Assembly (NCBI GenBank): GCA_013054445.1
Contig: JAAMPI010000084.1
Coordinates: 1-64,000, forward strand
Direction: 5' to 3'
DNA from: Cudoniella acicularis
Lineage: Eukaryota > Ascomycota > Leotiomycetes > Helotiales > Helotiaceae
Length of the DNA stretch: 64,000 bases
Under the pieces are notes generated by a model that was given only the letters and a program-made list of their open reading frames with translations, did not search any database and was not told the origin of the DNA. This document shows, one piece after another, positions 1 through 13,348 of this stretch (positions are counted from its first letter, which is position 1; every line of letters begins with the position of its first letter). Position numbers and translations under genes: made by a program.

Positions 1-1130
1 CCCACATTGAAACCACTTCCTACTTTATTTTTCATCACATCCTTGATATCGACTCTGCTCCCAACCTCATCATCCACTCTCCTCACAATCCCAACCTCGA
101 CGCCATTATTCCTCAACATCTCCGCCTCCCCAATCTGACTCTCTGCAGCTCTCACCAAGCTCTCCTCTCTTACCGCCCAATACAGTAGAAATCTCTTGGC
201 TCTTCCCCTCCCCTTCTCAGACAAATACATCTGCAAATAGCCCATGACACTAGGAATCCCAATTCCTCCCGCAATACCAACAATCGTGTCCATATTGTTC
301 AAAAGATTAATTAGTGCAGAACCATATGGACCTCCTACCATGACCGAGATGTGAGCTGATTTTTATAAACTCGTCTCCTGGAAGCAATTCCACAAGCGCG
401 GATGGATGACCTCGAACAAACCATGACTTCCAATTGAGGCTGATAAATCGAAATGGGCATACAATTCTGTCGAACCCCCAAAATGCAAATGCGATATACA
501 GCCAGGTTTCATAGCCGTAAACTTTGTTGAAGCGGTCCATTACATGGTACCACAGGGCAGCGAGAATTGCAATCGAAAACACAATATGTACGAATAAAAA
601 CACCTCGTACATTTTAGCTCGCAGGGGCAGCCATGAGAATAAGGAGACCATTAATGCCAGAGCTCCCACCGCTATCTCGCCATATGACCAGTAGGAATCA
701 TTGTAGTTGACTGTGTGGATGCCTGCAGCTAGAGTGAACATGTTATTTTCAAAGCTATTAGTGCTGCCCATGTATAAAGCGACATGGATTATGCCTTGAA
801 TGGCAGCAACTCTACCGACCCAGCGGTGGGATGTGAGGATATCTGTGCGGTTTGCTCCCGTGATGTAGAGAAGGAGCGTATTCCTTCCGGAAAACATAAT
901 TGCGGGGGCGATATTCGCAAAAGACAGGACGCCGAGACGGTTGGCGATGAAGGAAAATTGCCAGGAATTCGTCGAAGATGCAAAGACCCGATGAGAGCTG
1001 GCTCGAAGATGTATATTTTTAATAATTTCGAAATGGCTCGTGGGAGGGAGAAACCTGGCAAGAAGCTATTGATGGGACGCAAGAGGCCGAAGTAAAAGCA
1101 GACTCCGACGACAGCCAAGATGACGATCAT
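1..1130 (-). pseudogene. Ferric reductase-like (FRE) pseudogene, runs off left edge
   Basis: Reading leftwards from 1130, the translation follows the order of a fungal ferric/cupric reductase: an N-terminal membrane segment (MIVILAVVGVCFYFGLLR), then 'FEPALIGSLHLRR', the heme-binding transmembrane block ('IANRLGVLSFANIAPA', 'LLLYITGANRTDILTSHRW', 'FLFVHIVFSIAILAALWYH'), then the NAD-binding motif 'VGGPYGS' and 'GGIGIPSVMGYL'. Family members reduce Fe(III) at the plasma membrane using FAD and NADPH. Two blocks are missing, each with a frame change. One lies near 985-1000, where a lumenal and transmembrane stretch should be. The other lies near 350-360, where FIKIS is followed almost at once by AHISVMVGGPYG, so the FAD-binding domain is absent. 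I therefore read it as a deletion-damaged pseudogene; very unusual splicing is the alternative. Gene identity is firm, exact limits are not. It sits head to head with a broken esterase only about 40 bp away. Confidence 0.8.
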
Positions 1131-1169
1131 CCTGTATGTTTTGGTTAACTAAAAAAAACCCTCACACTA

Positions 1170-3168
1170 GAATTGTGGTTACAAACCCATACAAAGTATG
1201 AGAAAATTCCTCGCTCACATAGCCTTGAATCGTCCTTCTCGAATCGAAGATGTGCAACATATTACTACGGGCTGACTACCTTACCCACCATCTGTCATAA
1301 TCGAAGATGTCAAAACCCCGCCAGATTACTATCTAGATTCTGCCCACTATATCTCACAATATCTAGGCCCCACGCGGATGAACGAGACTGGCAGGACTTG
1401 GTGGCAGTGGCGAAGACCTAACAGTGTGGTGAGGGCGGAATGGGTTGAAATGAAAGTGGATTATTTGGAGAGGAAATATTCGAATAAGCCGAGCTAAAAG
1501 GTCATGTTCTATAGTAAGTATCTCTTGTGACTTCCCAGACATCAAAAGAACAGAGTATTTTTCGAACCACTTTTCCAAACATCTGACTATCAATTATATA
1601 CCCCTCACCACTTCAGTTCGTTGATAATTCAAATTCTAACCGTAATTGCAGTTCACGGCGGTGCTTATTATCTTGGTGGTATTGGTCACGGTCTTCAGAT
1701 CCAAAGACATGCTCGAAAGTATGTTCTTTCATCAACTGTCATCCTTGAAGTAAATGGCTAAAAAAACAACAGGCTACAAGGGAGAGTCTTCGCTCCTCGA
1801 TATCGTCTAGCTCCAGATTTTCCATTCCCCTGTGCCATACCAGACGTCTTATCCGCATATCTTTACCTCCTCAAACTTCAGTAAGTAGCACCGAGCAAAG
1901 CTACAACACGGAGAAAAGCTCACCTTGTCAACAGAAAACCAGAAACAATCGTCGTTGCAGGCGACTCAGCCGGCGGTGGCCTATGTGTCACACTCCTCCT
2001 TATTCCCTGAGATCTAGGCCTACCTCTTCCCACCGGAGCAAGTTTAATTTTTCCTTGGGTTGATTGGACACATTCCTTCCCAAGTATCACAATTCCAACC
2101 GAGTTCGACTATGTTCCAGCACACGGATTCCATGCTAAGCTTCAATGGCTTGGCCACCGCCGAGTTCAGTTGAAGTGAAGATGCTTGGATGACCTGTACA
2201 CCCAGGAGCCCAACCGGATTTCGAGGTTGAGGTTGATAGTTAGAGAGTACCTCTTACTGAACAGTTTCAGATGTATGCGCAGAACACGCATCTACAGATC
2301 CCGTTAATATCGAGTATCACAGCAGCGTCACTTGGAGGTAAGACGCATCCATCCATTTTCTTGAATTTTCGTACACATTTGTAGGAGTTTCACTAACAAC
2401 ATAACTTATCTAGGCCTATGCCCTTTGCAAGTCATCGTTGGTTGAGGCCAGGTCCTCCGAGACGAGCAAATCTACCTCGAGCACAAAGCAGCACACCCGG
2501 ACCAGTACCCACCATGCGAGGAAATCCTCATGGCCAACGGAAACACCGCCAAAGACGTGATGAAATACCTACCAATAGACGTGCAGCTCCTAGTATTCGA
2601 TAATTGTCCCCACGCAGCACCAACTCTCGGTCACACCCGTGGTGCAAAATATCAATACAGGTCTGTAGCTCAATTTGCAGCTTGGGCGCTTTCAAGGGCA
2701 CAGAAAACAGATATTGATCTTCAAGATAATTCTTCTATGAGATCTGGGAGGACGGGACACTCTGAATCCGTTAGTGACCTCTTCCAACTTCCATTTCCAA
2801 AAAAAAAAAAAAAAAACTAAAACTATATGAGGACGTCTCTTACTTACCAATTTTCCGAACAGCAGAACAACACACTCGACCAAATTGGCAAAGCAGGAGA
2901 TCCAATTCCCTCATTCGTAGACCACATGGTCCGACAGCGCGTAGATCGATACGGAAATCCCTTTCCCCTCGAGCCAGCATCAGAGCTTCGCGCGTGCAAT
3001 GTCCCAATAGAAGAAATAGGTTGGCCTAAAGAAACCGCTTTGAGGGGCTGGTTTGCGTCCCGCCAAAAGCAGAATGCCAAATATGCGTGGCAGAAAGAGA
3101 AAAGTTCGTATTCGAATTCTTGTGCAATAATCACTTCAATTTCTATATATGAGAGAGACTGGAATTAA
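1170..3168 (+). pseudogene. HSL-type alpha/beta-hydrolase (esterase/lipase) pseudogene
   Basis: The reconstructed reading contains the oxyanion-hole motif HGGAYYLGG (about 1654), '[16 protein letters not shown]', the nucleophile motif GDSAGGGL (about 1962-1985), 'LRDEQIYLEHK', 'PHAAPTL' with the catalytic His region, and 'YRSVAQFAAWALSRAQ', followed by the family's C-terminal extension ('DHMVRQRVDRYGN', 'PLEPASEL'). Introns are visible at 1514-1651, 1719-1772, 1881-1934, 2338-2413 and about 2770-2863; the last one carries a run of 17 A. The frame contains stops: TGA after 'QHITTG', TAA after 'NKPS', TGA after 'LLLIP' and TGA in the VGxGQVLRDE motif. Several of these fit C-to-T change of CAA or CGA. 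The family hydrolyses short acyl esters. With at least four stops this copy is not functional as read. The 5' end is unclear; the frame is recognisable from about 1198. Confidence 0.85.
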
Positions 3169-4657
3169 CGGAGGAAACAATAGTATTCATGCAGCGAGCA
3201 CAAGACTGCCAAATTGGCTTCGTGAAATTTCCAGATGGCAAGGTTCCTCCTCCGTGTTCCTAAGCATATTACCCCCTCAGCTCCCCGCAATAACTCCTAA
3301 TAGAAGCACAATCTTCCAATTCTGAAATTCTAAGTCCCCTCACAACCCAGAACAATTATTTAAACAGAGACAAAATAACCCCTCTACCCTAATCCCCGAT
3401 TCATGGCCTGCTTCAGTCTCAAGTCCTTAGCACACTTACTCACTGCACGAAGAAAAAAAGTGGATCTACCCATCCATGCATGCACTCACTACTTGGAAAC
3501 CCACCAACCCACCTTACAGTACTTCCCCCCCCACCCCATCGATCTCCTCCTCACATCCAAAAAAAAAAAAGTGCCAAAAGGTCTACTAACGTCATCCAGC
3601 ATTATCTGATCTCCACCCTTTATATCTATGCATAATCCACATCCATGGTAACCTAGACTCACCGCCTTGCTTTAAAACTGTCAGATGAAGAATGATTTTA
3701 ATGGGTTGGTGTATTGGCGATTTATGAAACGCTCTGTATGATGTCATTGGCTCAAAAAGCAAAAAAGGAAACGTGGGATAGAGCCAGGAATACCAACAAT
3801 ATTGAATAAAAAAATTTCAATGAGGTTGATTGATGAATAGGGAGGGCAACTTCACATCACGTCACGAGTTTAAGAGTGCTCATATCATCAACTCTCTTTT
3901 ATTGTCAATGATTCACCATACCGTAGCTAGGCGTAATTGGCGGGCCATTTCCTGGCACTTCGTCCAAAATCATCAGCAACGTCCGGAAGTTAACGAAGGT
4001 GCCCCCCAAGGAGCATCGCTTCCTCAACTCAACCCGGTGGTTGTCCTCTTGTTCATCGTATGTACGTAACGCTGGGAATCTTTTCCCCCCCTTCCAGACC
4101 GACCCATAGCAGCACAACTTTTTGTCCAAAAAAAGCAATCTCAATCTCAGAGGCTTTCAAAAAGCCTTTATCCCCATTATCCGATCCCGCAAGTAGGCTC
4201 ATAATGAGACCTAAACGTAAAAATGAAGATTAAAACCCAGTCTATGTTGGAAGGAGAAGAGAGGCCCGTCGTGAATAGCCATCACGAAGCTAGGAGAAAG
4301 AACATGCAAGAATCGCGAAAATCGCTCAAATGTACAGCTGAAGTCAAGGCAAAACCCATTTGTTCACCACCGTTCCCACCCGCAAAAATGCTAAAGACCC
4401 AAGGTTCCGGGGCAAGAGGAGTCGTTTCGTATAAACAATGGGTGAGAACCGACAAATTCTTCACCCAATCGGGTCATCCCAAAGTTCGTAAAGGCGGCGC
4501 CAATTTAGGTTATCCATGTACCACACTCAATGAAGAGGTAGGTCAAATGGTTTTCCGACAAATACCACGTAATCGTGATGATTCTTCAAAAGTCGTGTGC
4601 TGGATTCTTAAAATATTGATCTCGATAGTTTCCGAACTACTCAACGAGCAATCATCT
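3169..4657. other. Intergenic, no gene seen
   Basis: There is no coding signal. The stretch holds short poly-A tracts (for example near 3559-3570) and probably the 3' flank of the phosphatase-regulator gene to the right. A 232-codon open frame on the plus strand at 4223-4921 overlaps that gene's last exon antisense and has no recognisable domain. Confidence 0.6.
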
Positions 4658-7081
4658 TCAACCGCGAATAGCTGTTGCTGTATGAGCGTCGTGGAACGGA
4701 AAACCAGAATGTATGTTGTAGGGATACATCGGAGACGTACCCGTAACGAAGCCCGTCATCGGGGCTGGCGAAGCAGAGCGAGAAGCTTGCGAGGTTGGAT
4801 TTTGAGTCCGTGGAGGAGACGGCTTCTTCTCCATCATCAAAGGCGAACTGTCTGCAGTAGACTCGGCGGAACCAAGAACGTAGCCGTCTTCACTACTGCC
4901 GTCATATTGACCGGAGCGTAAGGTTCCATCTTTGAGCTGAGGCGAACTCTTCACGGATCCAAACTAAAGTTAAAATTAGCTCAAGACGGGTTATGGGTAC
5001 GTGCCACCCCAGTGGTGCTCGTTGGTACGTACGAAACAATACTTGTCCAACAACTCGTTGTAGGATTGAGACGCTAGAACCGGCTTCTCAATCCCAGCGG
5101 GTCGAGGGGAATCGGTACCACTGGTAATGGGCGTAGCGACAACAGCGGGTGCTGTTTTGGTGGGCGGTGGAGTTGGCTTGCTCAAAGATTGATTGCTGGT
5201 CATGGTGAGGGGAGAAGAAGTCTCTCCAACATCGGCAATAAATTTCCGGACTGGTTTCTTAGCAGTAGGCTTCATTGTGATACCACTCCTATCACCCAAT
5301 ACACTGTTAGCAGCTTGGATAGCCGCAGACAGAGAGGCTCCAAAATCATATCTGTTACCGAATGCTTGGCCATTTGGATGGGGTGCTCGGCGAGTGAGGT
5401 TGTCTGAGCCAAGATTGACAGCGGACTTGACTCCCTTTAATCTCAACGATGTTCCAGTCTCGCCCAAGTAGTCACTGACAGGTTGCTTATAATTGTCAAA
5501 CTTATACTTGGCATCAAACCCATCAGCAAAATCGTCGAAAGCAACCGGCATGGACTTTGGCCTTTCGGCAGGCGGTGACTTTTTGTTGCTTCGTGGAAGG
5601 GAGTGGGCAGGCCTAGATCCTGCACATTGCATGCCCTTCTTTCCATTTTGTGCCTTGGGCTTTTTCTTAAAGTCGACTTGGAAATTGGTGGAGTTATTGT
5701 TGTCCCAGTACTCTTGACCGTTAACACTATACTTGACGCAAAAGAACATTGTCTTTGCCTCCAGGTTAGCTTGATCAGCTAACTTGATGTTGAAATTGAA
5801 ACGGTCGAAACCATCAGCATTCTTCGGTTGCCGTACGTCATTGTTGAACTCAGCAACCACCTCAGATGTAGTCTTCCAGTAGTCGAGCGTGAATCGTGCC
5901 ACCACGAATTTGTGGAATGCAAGGTTTGCCACAGCGACGCTGCCCACCAGGGTTTTGTTATCGGCAGACAGGAACACTCTCTCGACTCTTATAGGCAGTG
6001 CAAGGCGTTGTGGGGTTTCGGCGGGGAAATTGGACACGATAATTTCCCATTCGAAAGGCGGAGTTCGACCAACAGTTGTATTGTCCTCACCGAATGGAAA
6101 CTCTGTGTCACTCTCGTATGCTTCAACTGGCGATGAACCTGCACTGACTGCCAACGGTCGATCGACTTGTAGAAAGTGTCTCACATGTTCCAGATGGGAG
6201 TCGAAATGGACAGCCTTGGAGAAGGTGGGGGTACCGGGCATACTTGACGGCCGCCGCCGTGCCGATGAAGGTCTCAGTGCTGGCCTCACAAGCTCACCTG
6301 ATTTCTTTCTCAACATGGGCGGTTTGCGTCGTGACCGTTCGGGCTCGTCTCCTTCACTTGATGACTCTTCATCAGATCCGGTTAATGGCGTCTCGGGAGA
6401 GTTGATACTTCGTAGATCGACGAAAACCGACGTGTCCGTGTTTGACCTGTTGTGAGCAATCTTGCGGACCGCTTGTGACGCCGCTTGTTCGACATGTGCT
6501 ACAATCGGTTTGTCGTCGGACTGGGAGGGCATGATTAGAGTCAATACTTGGTTGGCTTTTGAATTTTCTTCTGCCCCTCGGCTCGGCGAGCTTTCACGAC
6601 GTTGCTCTATTATTCTGATGGCCTCCTGAAGTTCCGCCAAGTTTTCCAGATTCCGTCCTCTTGAGGTCTTCGTATCCTCATCATCACTCGAGTTTTGCGC
6701 GGAATCAGGTGGAGAAATAACAGCACCTGGAGGCATTTGCGTCTCGTCGGTCACGGGCGGCGGCGATTGCCTAAGACTGCCGTTAGGAGCTAAGCCGTTC
6801 GTATCATTATTTTCTTTGTCCGCTGTTCCAGGTGGTGTATGTTCGAGGGCGGGCTCAAAGGAGGTTGTCTTGACCGACGTCGACCGTCTATGCCGGGTGA
6901 GATAGGATGTCGAGCGTGGGAGCTCCGGTCGACTCGAGTGATGAGCTTGGTGATGGTGATTTGGTTGGTATGACCCACGCCGACTGAGGTTTGGAGAATG
7001 AGGAGCGGAAGAGGCTGGAGATCGTTGGGAGGGGGGAGTGTAAGGCATCCGTACGGTCGGTGCCCTGATCTGATGTATCAA
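4658..7081 (-). CDS. Protein phosphatase 1 regulatory subunit, glycogen-targeting (CBM21)
   Basis: This gene would target protein phosphatase 1 to glycogen, as yeast Gac1/Pig1 do, so that glycogen synthase is dephosphorylated and activated. It has two exons, 7081-5033 and 4963-4658, joined over a 69-nt intron (donor GTACGT, acceptor TTTAG). The junction restores 'LLDKYCFFGSVKSSPQLKDG', giving 784 residues. Residues 1-285 are low-complexity and rich in Ser, Pro and Arg. An RVxF-type PP1-docking motif, KAVHF, lies at about 289-293 in the context TPTFSKAVHFDSHLEHVR. The CBM21 domain spans about 345-472 (WEIIVSNFP, VERVFLSADNKTLVGSVAV, VKYSVNGQEYWDNNNSTNF). The rest is a disordered tail ending in ATAIRG. 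The start is the first Met of an uninterrupted frame. A very long gene-free upstream region may hold its promoter and leader. Family assignment is secure; which yeast paralogue it matches is not. Confidence 0.93.
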
Positions 7082-7822
7082 AAGATTTGGGTGCGGTGAA
7101 TTTTGACGAGGGGATTATTGAGGAGCAGTCTAGCTCTCGCTCAACATGAAAGCTCTGGTCTCCAGCAGAACCCTAAGTATCAATGCACTAGGTGTCTGGG
7201 GCAGCGGGTTAGCCGGAGTCCGTGAATGGTGAAAAGAGAGGAGTCGAGGCTCTTTAGGTGTTAAAGAAGGAGACAAATCGAAGGCTACATTGAAGCCCGT
7301 TATTCATTTGAACTTACGAGACGTGTAGGAAAATGTATGCGGGAGCGGGAGGGCACGGGTCAAGACTTTCGAGCACGGCGTATTCCAGCTATCGTGCTTG
7401 GGTCTTCCACGGCAAGAGCGAGGGGCGACAAAGAGCCTTTCGGGGTGGAATGTTCTCCAGAAGACGGCTTGTGCGAGGTCAAGAGGGAGGCGACGAAGGT
7501 GCCAGGACAAAGTCAATCGCGACTTCTCTACCTGTTCCTTCTCGACGGGTGTGCAGGGTGGATTGGGTAAGGCGGGTTAGGCTCTACTTGACGCTGGTGC
7601 GGTCGAGGAGCAGCAAGGCCGGCCTTTTATGGAATGACGTCTTGCGGATTATGCGAGCAGCAGAAGGCAAATCCTATGCAGTCCGTAAAAAAGAAGAATT
7701 GAATCTCTCACGACAATGTGAATCCAAGGCTGGCGGTGGCCTAGATGTGTGGAGGATAGAGAGAGGAATTAGGGATTATTAGAGGAGGGTTGCAACTAGG
7801 TGTAGGTAAGTAGCAGACGGGC

Positions 7823-7848
7823 GCTGGTGCTGGTGCTGGTGCTGGTGC
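7823..7848. repeat. Hexanucleotide tandem repeat (GCTGGT)n
   Basis: About four and a half units of GCTGGT in a row lie upstream of the phosphatase-regulator gene. This is a simple microsatellite with no known role. Confidence 0.8.
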
Positions 7849-8202
7849 CAGGAGGCAGACCGGGATGGGATTAGATGCTGGGCAGGCCAAGATTGTTGGA
7901 TTGGCTTGATGGGCGTAGTGCCGTTTGAAGTGCGGGTGGATGTGTGAATGGTGCATGCAACTGGATGGGTGGTGGAGCGGCGGTGGTACGAGTTTACCGC
8001 CACCAAAAAGATGACCGTCAAAGAACCTGCGAGGGGCGACAAGCTCTCCCTCGTCCAACCGTCCAACGCGTTTGCCAAACGCAGTGGGGCGCTTTGCCTG
8101 GTCTGGGCTTGCTGGGGGGGGCCGGGGCTGCCTGCTGGTACATGTGGTTGAACGACACCAGCCGCTAAGATTCTGGAGATGGTGAAGATGAGGGGTACTA
8201 GG

Positions 8203-8226
8203 CCTCACCTCACCTCACCTCACCTC
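8203..8226. repeat. Pentanucleotide tandem repeat (CCTCA)n
   Basis: Nearly five perfect CCTCA units in the gene-poor interval. Confidence 0.85.
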
Positions 8227-11200
8227 TTTTCACGTAACTGCTTGCGAGATTCATATACAGACTTGCGAGGACATGGTCCATTGAGTTGTCTTGTCTGATC
8301 AAATTCCAGAGGCATGGCCTGTTCTGTACATGTTCATGTCATGTACATATAGTATTGTGTATAGTATAGCATGGTACAGTACAGAGGCCCGTTCTGATTT
8401 GGCAATTGTCAAGTAGTAGGTAGCAGCTTCTCCTCGCAGCCAGTTTCGCTTTGTCCAGCCGAATTTCTTGGTGGGCAGTGGCTGCGATTGCCCAAACTCG
8501 AAATGGGCAGAAAAAAAACTTGGTGGAATTGGCGTCGACCGGGGTAGGGACGCCAAGCGCGCCACATTGGCCTTCGCTCTCAACCCCTGTCCTTGCCCCT
8601 CCCCATTCCCATGTTCGCATGCGACCGGGGTCTGGCCGCATTCGCCATGGATCAGTCGGCATCGATATGGAGCCTGCCAAAGCTGCAGACCGCGTCGCAA
8701 CTCGTCAATCGCAAAACGGCAACGCGGTCACCACCCTCATCAACGCAACTCACTGGCCGGTAGTAGCAGCAATGATGGGAATTGGAGCAGCTTCTAAGAG
8801 CAGGAGATGTATTCCTGTGGCCTCAATCGACTGTAGCTCTCTGGAGAGGACGGTTATACTCGTAGAGTCGCTGCAATCACCGCAAGCGCGTGCTGCACAC
8901 TGCAGAGGGCCTCATTATTTTGCAATTTACGGTGCATCTCGAGAAATGACAGGTATCGCGTCGCTGTAACACCGAATCGACGCAGCCCAGATCGTGTCAC
9001 CCACGTATCTCTTGCTACGGAGGCTTTTGTACCATGTATCTCTTGTCCTTCTAGAAACTCTCCGGGATGTCAAAGATGGAATACGGGGTACAGACAGTAG
9101 TCGTCCTCAAAGCTACACGGCCAGACAACTAGAGTACAATATACATCTACAGCACAGTGCCTATGCATCGGCCACCATGAGTGGATGTTTACTTGTGTAG
9201 AAACTTTACACCCGGGCGCGGTTGAGGCCGATCAGTCAGTTGTTGGGGAACTGCAAGTGCGAACATATCATATACACCGTAAGATGAGTACAGTACAGTA
9301 CATACATTCAGCACGGTACTCCGAACATCGGATAAGGATTAAATTTATTCTCATCTACTCCCTCCTCATGGAATGTGTTCTCTATTACAAACCAGCGATT
9401 GATAAGGCAATGGCAGGCGGCAATGGCAGGCTACGACCCCTCTCCTAGTGATCACTGATTGTGGTACTACACCGGCGACAGCGACGGATAAGGTGGAATT
9501 TTAATAACCGCAATGCGCTGGTATCCCACTGACTTTCGGGTCGTTTAGTGAGGCTTCGGCATCATCGGAATGCGCCATGGTTTAACGACAAATCACATCT
9601 GAAATTTCCACCTAGGCGGCCACTGTTTCGATTGGAGGGGTTCAGCCACGAAAAGGTGGCATGTTCGACACAAAAGACTGTTGTGGTTGCAGGAAGGCGT
9701 AGCCTGGTGTAACCCTCTAACGACAAAGACGTTAATCTCTCCTTATGAAAATGCGACTCTTTTCTTCCGACAGCATCCAGCATTCTGGAAGCAGCATATC
9801 TGATACCAATAAGACGCGCGCGGCACCCTCCACTAATACTGTACAGTATAGTAGATTGACACTTCCCGCTCTCAGCCTGTTCGCTGGGATGCAGTATGCA
9901 CTCTTTACATGAGAGGTTGACCTCTAGCTACTGTCGCCCTCAACGCCTCCCCCTCAGCCAACGGTGAAGGTGCGAGAAAACCGGATCTCGGTTGCTCTGC
10001 TGCAGGTCGGGCACAGGCATTAATATTGAGGGCAACTCTCCTCCCAGTCATGTTTGAGAGATTGCTGTGTCACATCAAAGGTGGGAAGGCTATCGCGGGA
10101 GAGCGAAAGACACAATGGTTTATCTTGATAAGCGGCTATGATGGCAGAATTGGCCTGGTACAGATAGTACAGATACCGATGCTATACAGACGTCGACCTC
10201 CCATCCTGTTGCTCCTGCGCGGATATGTGAATATACCGCAAATCAGTTCAGCTGATGCGCTTCTTATTACGACTCCGTCGTCATCGTCACTGAACCCCAC
10301 TCTGTAGATATTCCGAGTCTTCGGATTATTCTGTCTCATGAGCCTCCGCAGCATGGAACACCTCTCCACCGAATGGTGGCAGGGGCCAGGTCCGTGGGTT
10401 CCGCCAGCGCGGCCAAAGGGCCAAGGGGTAAGAGGTGGGCAGAGTGGACACAGTCAGCCGGCTCCACATAAAAACATCGTGAAGTTGGGACATCAGACCA
10501 TGATCACGATCAGAAAGCGACTTTTGCCATCAGCCACTTTATGTGATCGACGATGTACCTGATCCACCGGGGCGGAAGCTCCCACCTCGACCGCGAATTC
10601 TCACGATCCGCTGACTTGGAATATATCTCCGGAGGCATCTCTCACCCCAATCCAAGACTGAAATTCAGCCTCATCGTCCTTGCGATCTATAACTTGTTTT
10701 GTGTTGCGCTGACCAAAAAAAGAATCTTGCGATGACTTCATCGTGCCTTCGCATGTTTTCCCAATTTCCTCTACCAAGGGAGCTCGCGCACGACTTGCTG
10801 CACGGTCATGATGCTGCCTCGTGCTCGTGATTGATGCGTGGGCACTGGGCGAGCTTTGCACCGCAGGCTCGCAGCATAGACGGCCAATGGAAAACCGTTG
10901 CATTCTCCCTCCTTCACTCATTCTTAGCGGCAGGAAGCTTTTGAAACGGAAATCACTGGAAATAAGCCGTCCCGAGCTTGCAAGTTGCTTCCCGTCTGAG
11001 GGAATCAAAGTTCAGCTGCCAGCTTCCAAGGTCGGAGATTCTCAGACGCCCAAGAAGGGATATCTCCTCGGAGCACGAGGTCTAGCTGCTTGCGCTCACA
11101 ATTATTAGGTGAAAAGTCAAACAGCTGCGGCAATCACGACCAGCTTCACAGGTGCTTCTGGAAGCTCGAGATGGCGGTGAGGACAAGTAGACGCAGCACC

Positions 11201-13323
11201 TACGGTAGCATGCTCAACATATCAGCCGCCCAACCAGCATCCTGCATTTATTGTTGCCAAAAGCTCCGTCCCGGAGCATGTCAAGCGTTGAAAGCGTTCT
11301 CATCACCAAACCACTGACCATCACGCAAAAGCCCCGCCTCCCACAAGCCCAGCGCAAGCACCTTCCCGTGATCCGTGCGTCAAGGCCTGTCCCATGGCCC
11401 TTGGTCGCAGAGCAGGCCTTCCTTGTTCCTCGCTACACCAAAGTGTGCAAAAGCAGGAAATGCTAATCATCATCCCGGGCATTTCGACGCGAGCCTCTCT
11501 GGCCAGCCAACCAGCACTGCCGAGAGGGAATCCAAGGAAACATTGCCCGAATCGATGGATCGCAAGAGCCTTTTAAGCCATGGCATGGACACGGCATGGG
11601 CACGGCATAGACGGTTGCGCCCTGGGAGACGGGGACGAGGCTTCTAAGACATCTTCTATTTTCTTGCGAACCGCGAACGCCACCACGGTGAAAATCTAAT
11701 TCGGCGTTGTGAAGATTTTTGTATACGAGAGTGAGACTTTCTGAGACTTTTCTTTCGTAAGGGCCGACATGTTTGACAGCACAGGGACCAGACCACACCG
11801 TTGGATGACCGCCACTGTGCCACAGGAACAGAGTTTTCCAGGCACAGTTTCCTGAGCGCATTCGGATTCTCTCCAGCAGTCGCCTACAGGATGCAGTTTC
11901 TGTGTTGCAAACATGAGTAATACCATTCTTTGGGCCGTGGCAACTTGTTGTCCCTATTAAATTAACCTTTGGATGGACATCTTAGACCAATGCTGGTGGG
12001 GCAGAACGAGAGGGGAACTGGAGTCTGGAGCAAACGCGCCTCTCCGCTCTCCGGAGCCCCACGCAGAAACTTTGGACTGGGACTTGGGGCTTGGGACTTA
12101 TTAGCTAATAGACCATTTCAACTGAAGCCTCAGGAAGACCAAGAGCTCACCGAGACGGCCAATTTGATAATTCCTTTTCTGTGGTGACGGCATCACTTTT
12201 CGACACCCATGGGATGGCATTCTTCAAATTCCCATCACGAGGCCTGTCCCATCGCTGGTTTTATTTCATTACCCATGGCTCTGTCGGGCAACCTCGCCCG
12301 CCGGACATACCCAGCAGGTACTTGCTAACCGACATGAGAAAGCATCGACCATTAGGGTCCAAGCCCTGAGGGACTTCCCCTTCACCTAACCTCCACACTG
12401 GTTCAGGGGGGAAACCTTTGCTCGAGCGGGAAGAGGGATGCCACTTCAAAACGGAACCTAGGGACCCGAGCCTAGAAGTTTCGGAAGCGAGCCGGAATAA
12501 TAGTAAGAAACTATTTCTAGGACCAGGGCTTTCTTAACAAAGGCCCAAGCTAGGTAGTAGCCGCCTCGAGTCTCCCCGCCCCCTGAGCTACACTACACTT
12601 GTACAGTAAGTACCTCCGTACAAAGCTTCAATTATTGCTTGATGGCTTGCTCCGTTGCCCATCGTCGAACGATTCGCAGGAAGTGAGGGGTTGTCTCTCC
12701 TAGCTACTCAGGTTGAAAAACATGAGAACATTTATTCGGCTCGCGCCTGCCCGAAACCATCAAGCCGCTTCGAAACATCAGCACCTGCAGTTCGCATGTT
12801 CGAATGTTCGCATCCTTCACGCCACAAGTGGCTGAGAAATTTATTTTCAGCGAGCAATGCACCCGAAATATATGTTGTGCAACACAATTTCACTGGAAGC
12901 TTTCCGTCACCAATCACTCTTTTATCTCGCAGCGACACGCATAGAAGAGACGCTTCTCTTCATTTATGCGAATGAATCCAAGCTCCTCCTTCCCACTACG
13001 GAAGTTGCCTTCATAACAAAACTCGGACTCAGCCAGCTCGGCCATCTCCGCCCAAGCTCGCTGCACAGGCCCCATCTTGCACCTTTCACTCCAAATCCGC
13101 GTCTTTCACGCAATCGTGTGTTGCATAATAGTGGAGATAAGCGACCCATAAATACTTTGGATATGTATCTACAACTTATCAGGACGCATGTGTGACATGA
13201 GCTACCGAAAGATGCATTGACGAAGCCATAAACATCAGACCATCGTCAGCCAATTGCTCAATTTAGGGGTCCACCCCGTTGAACCTGAGATAAGGTCCCT
13301 GCATGCGCATGCGTTCACCTGCG

Positions 13324-13348
13324 AGCCCAAAAGCCCAAAAGCCCAAAA
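13324..13348. repeat. Octanucleotide tandem repeat (GCCCAAAA)3
   Basis: Three consecutive GCCCAAAA units in the gene-poor interval; no function visible. Confidence 0.8.

Noticed and set aside
4223..4921. 232-codon open frame, plus strand
   Set aside because: It overlaps the conserved last exon of the CBM21 gene in antisense, and its own translation shows no domain or conserved pattern.
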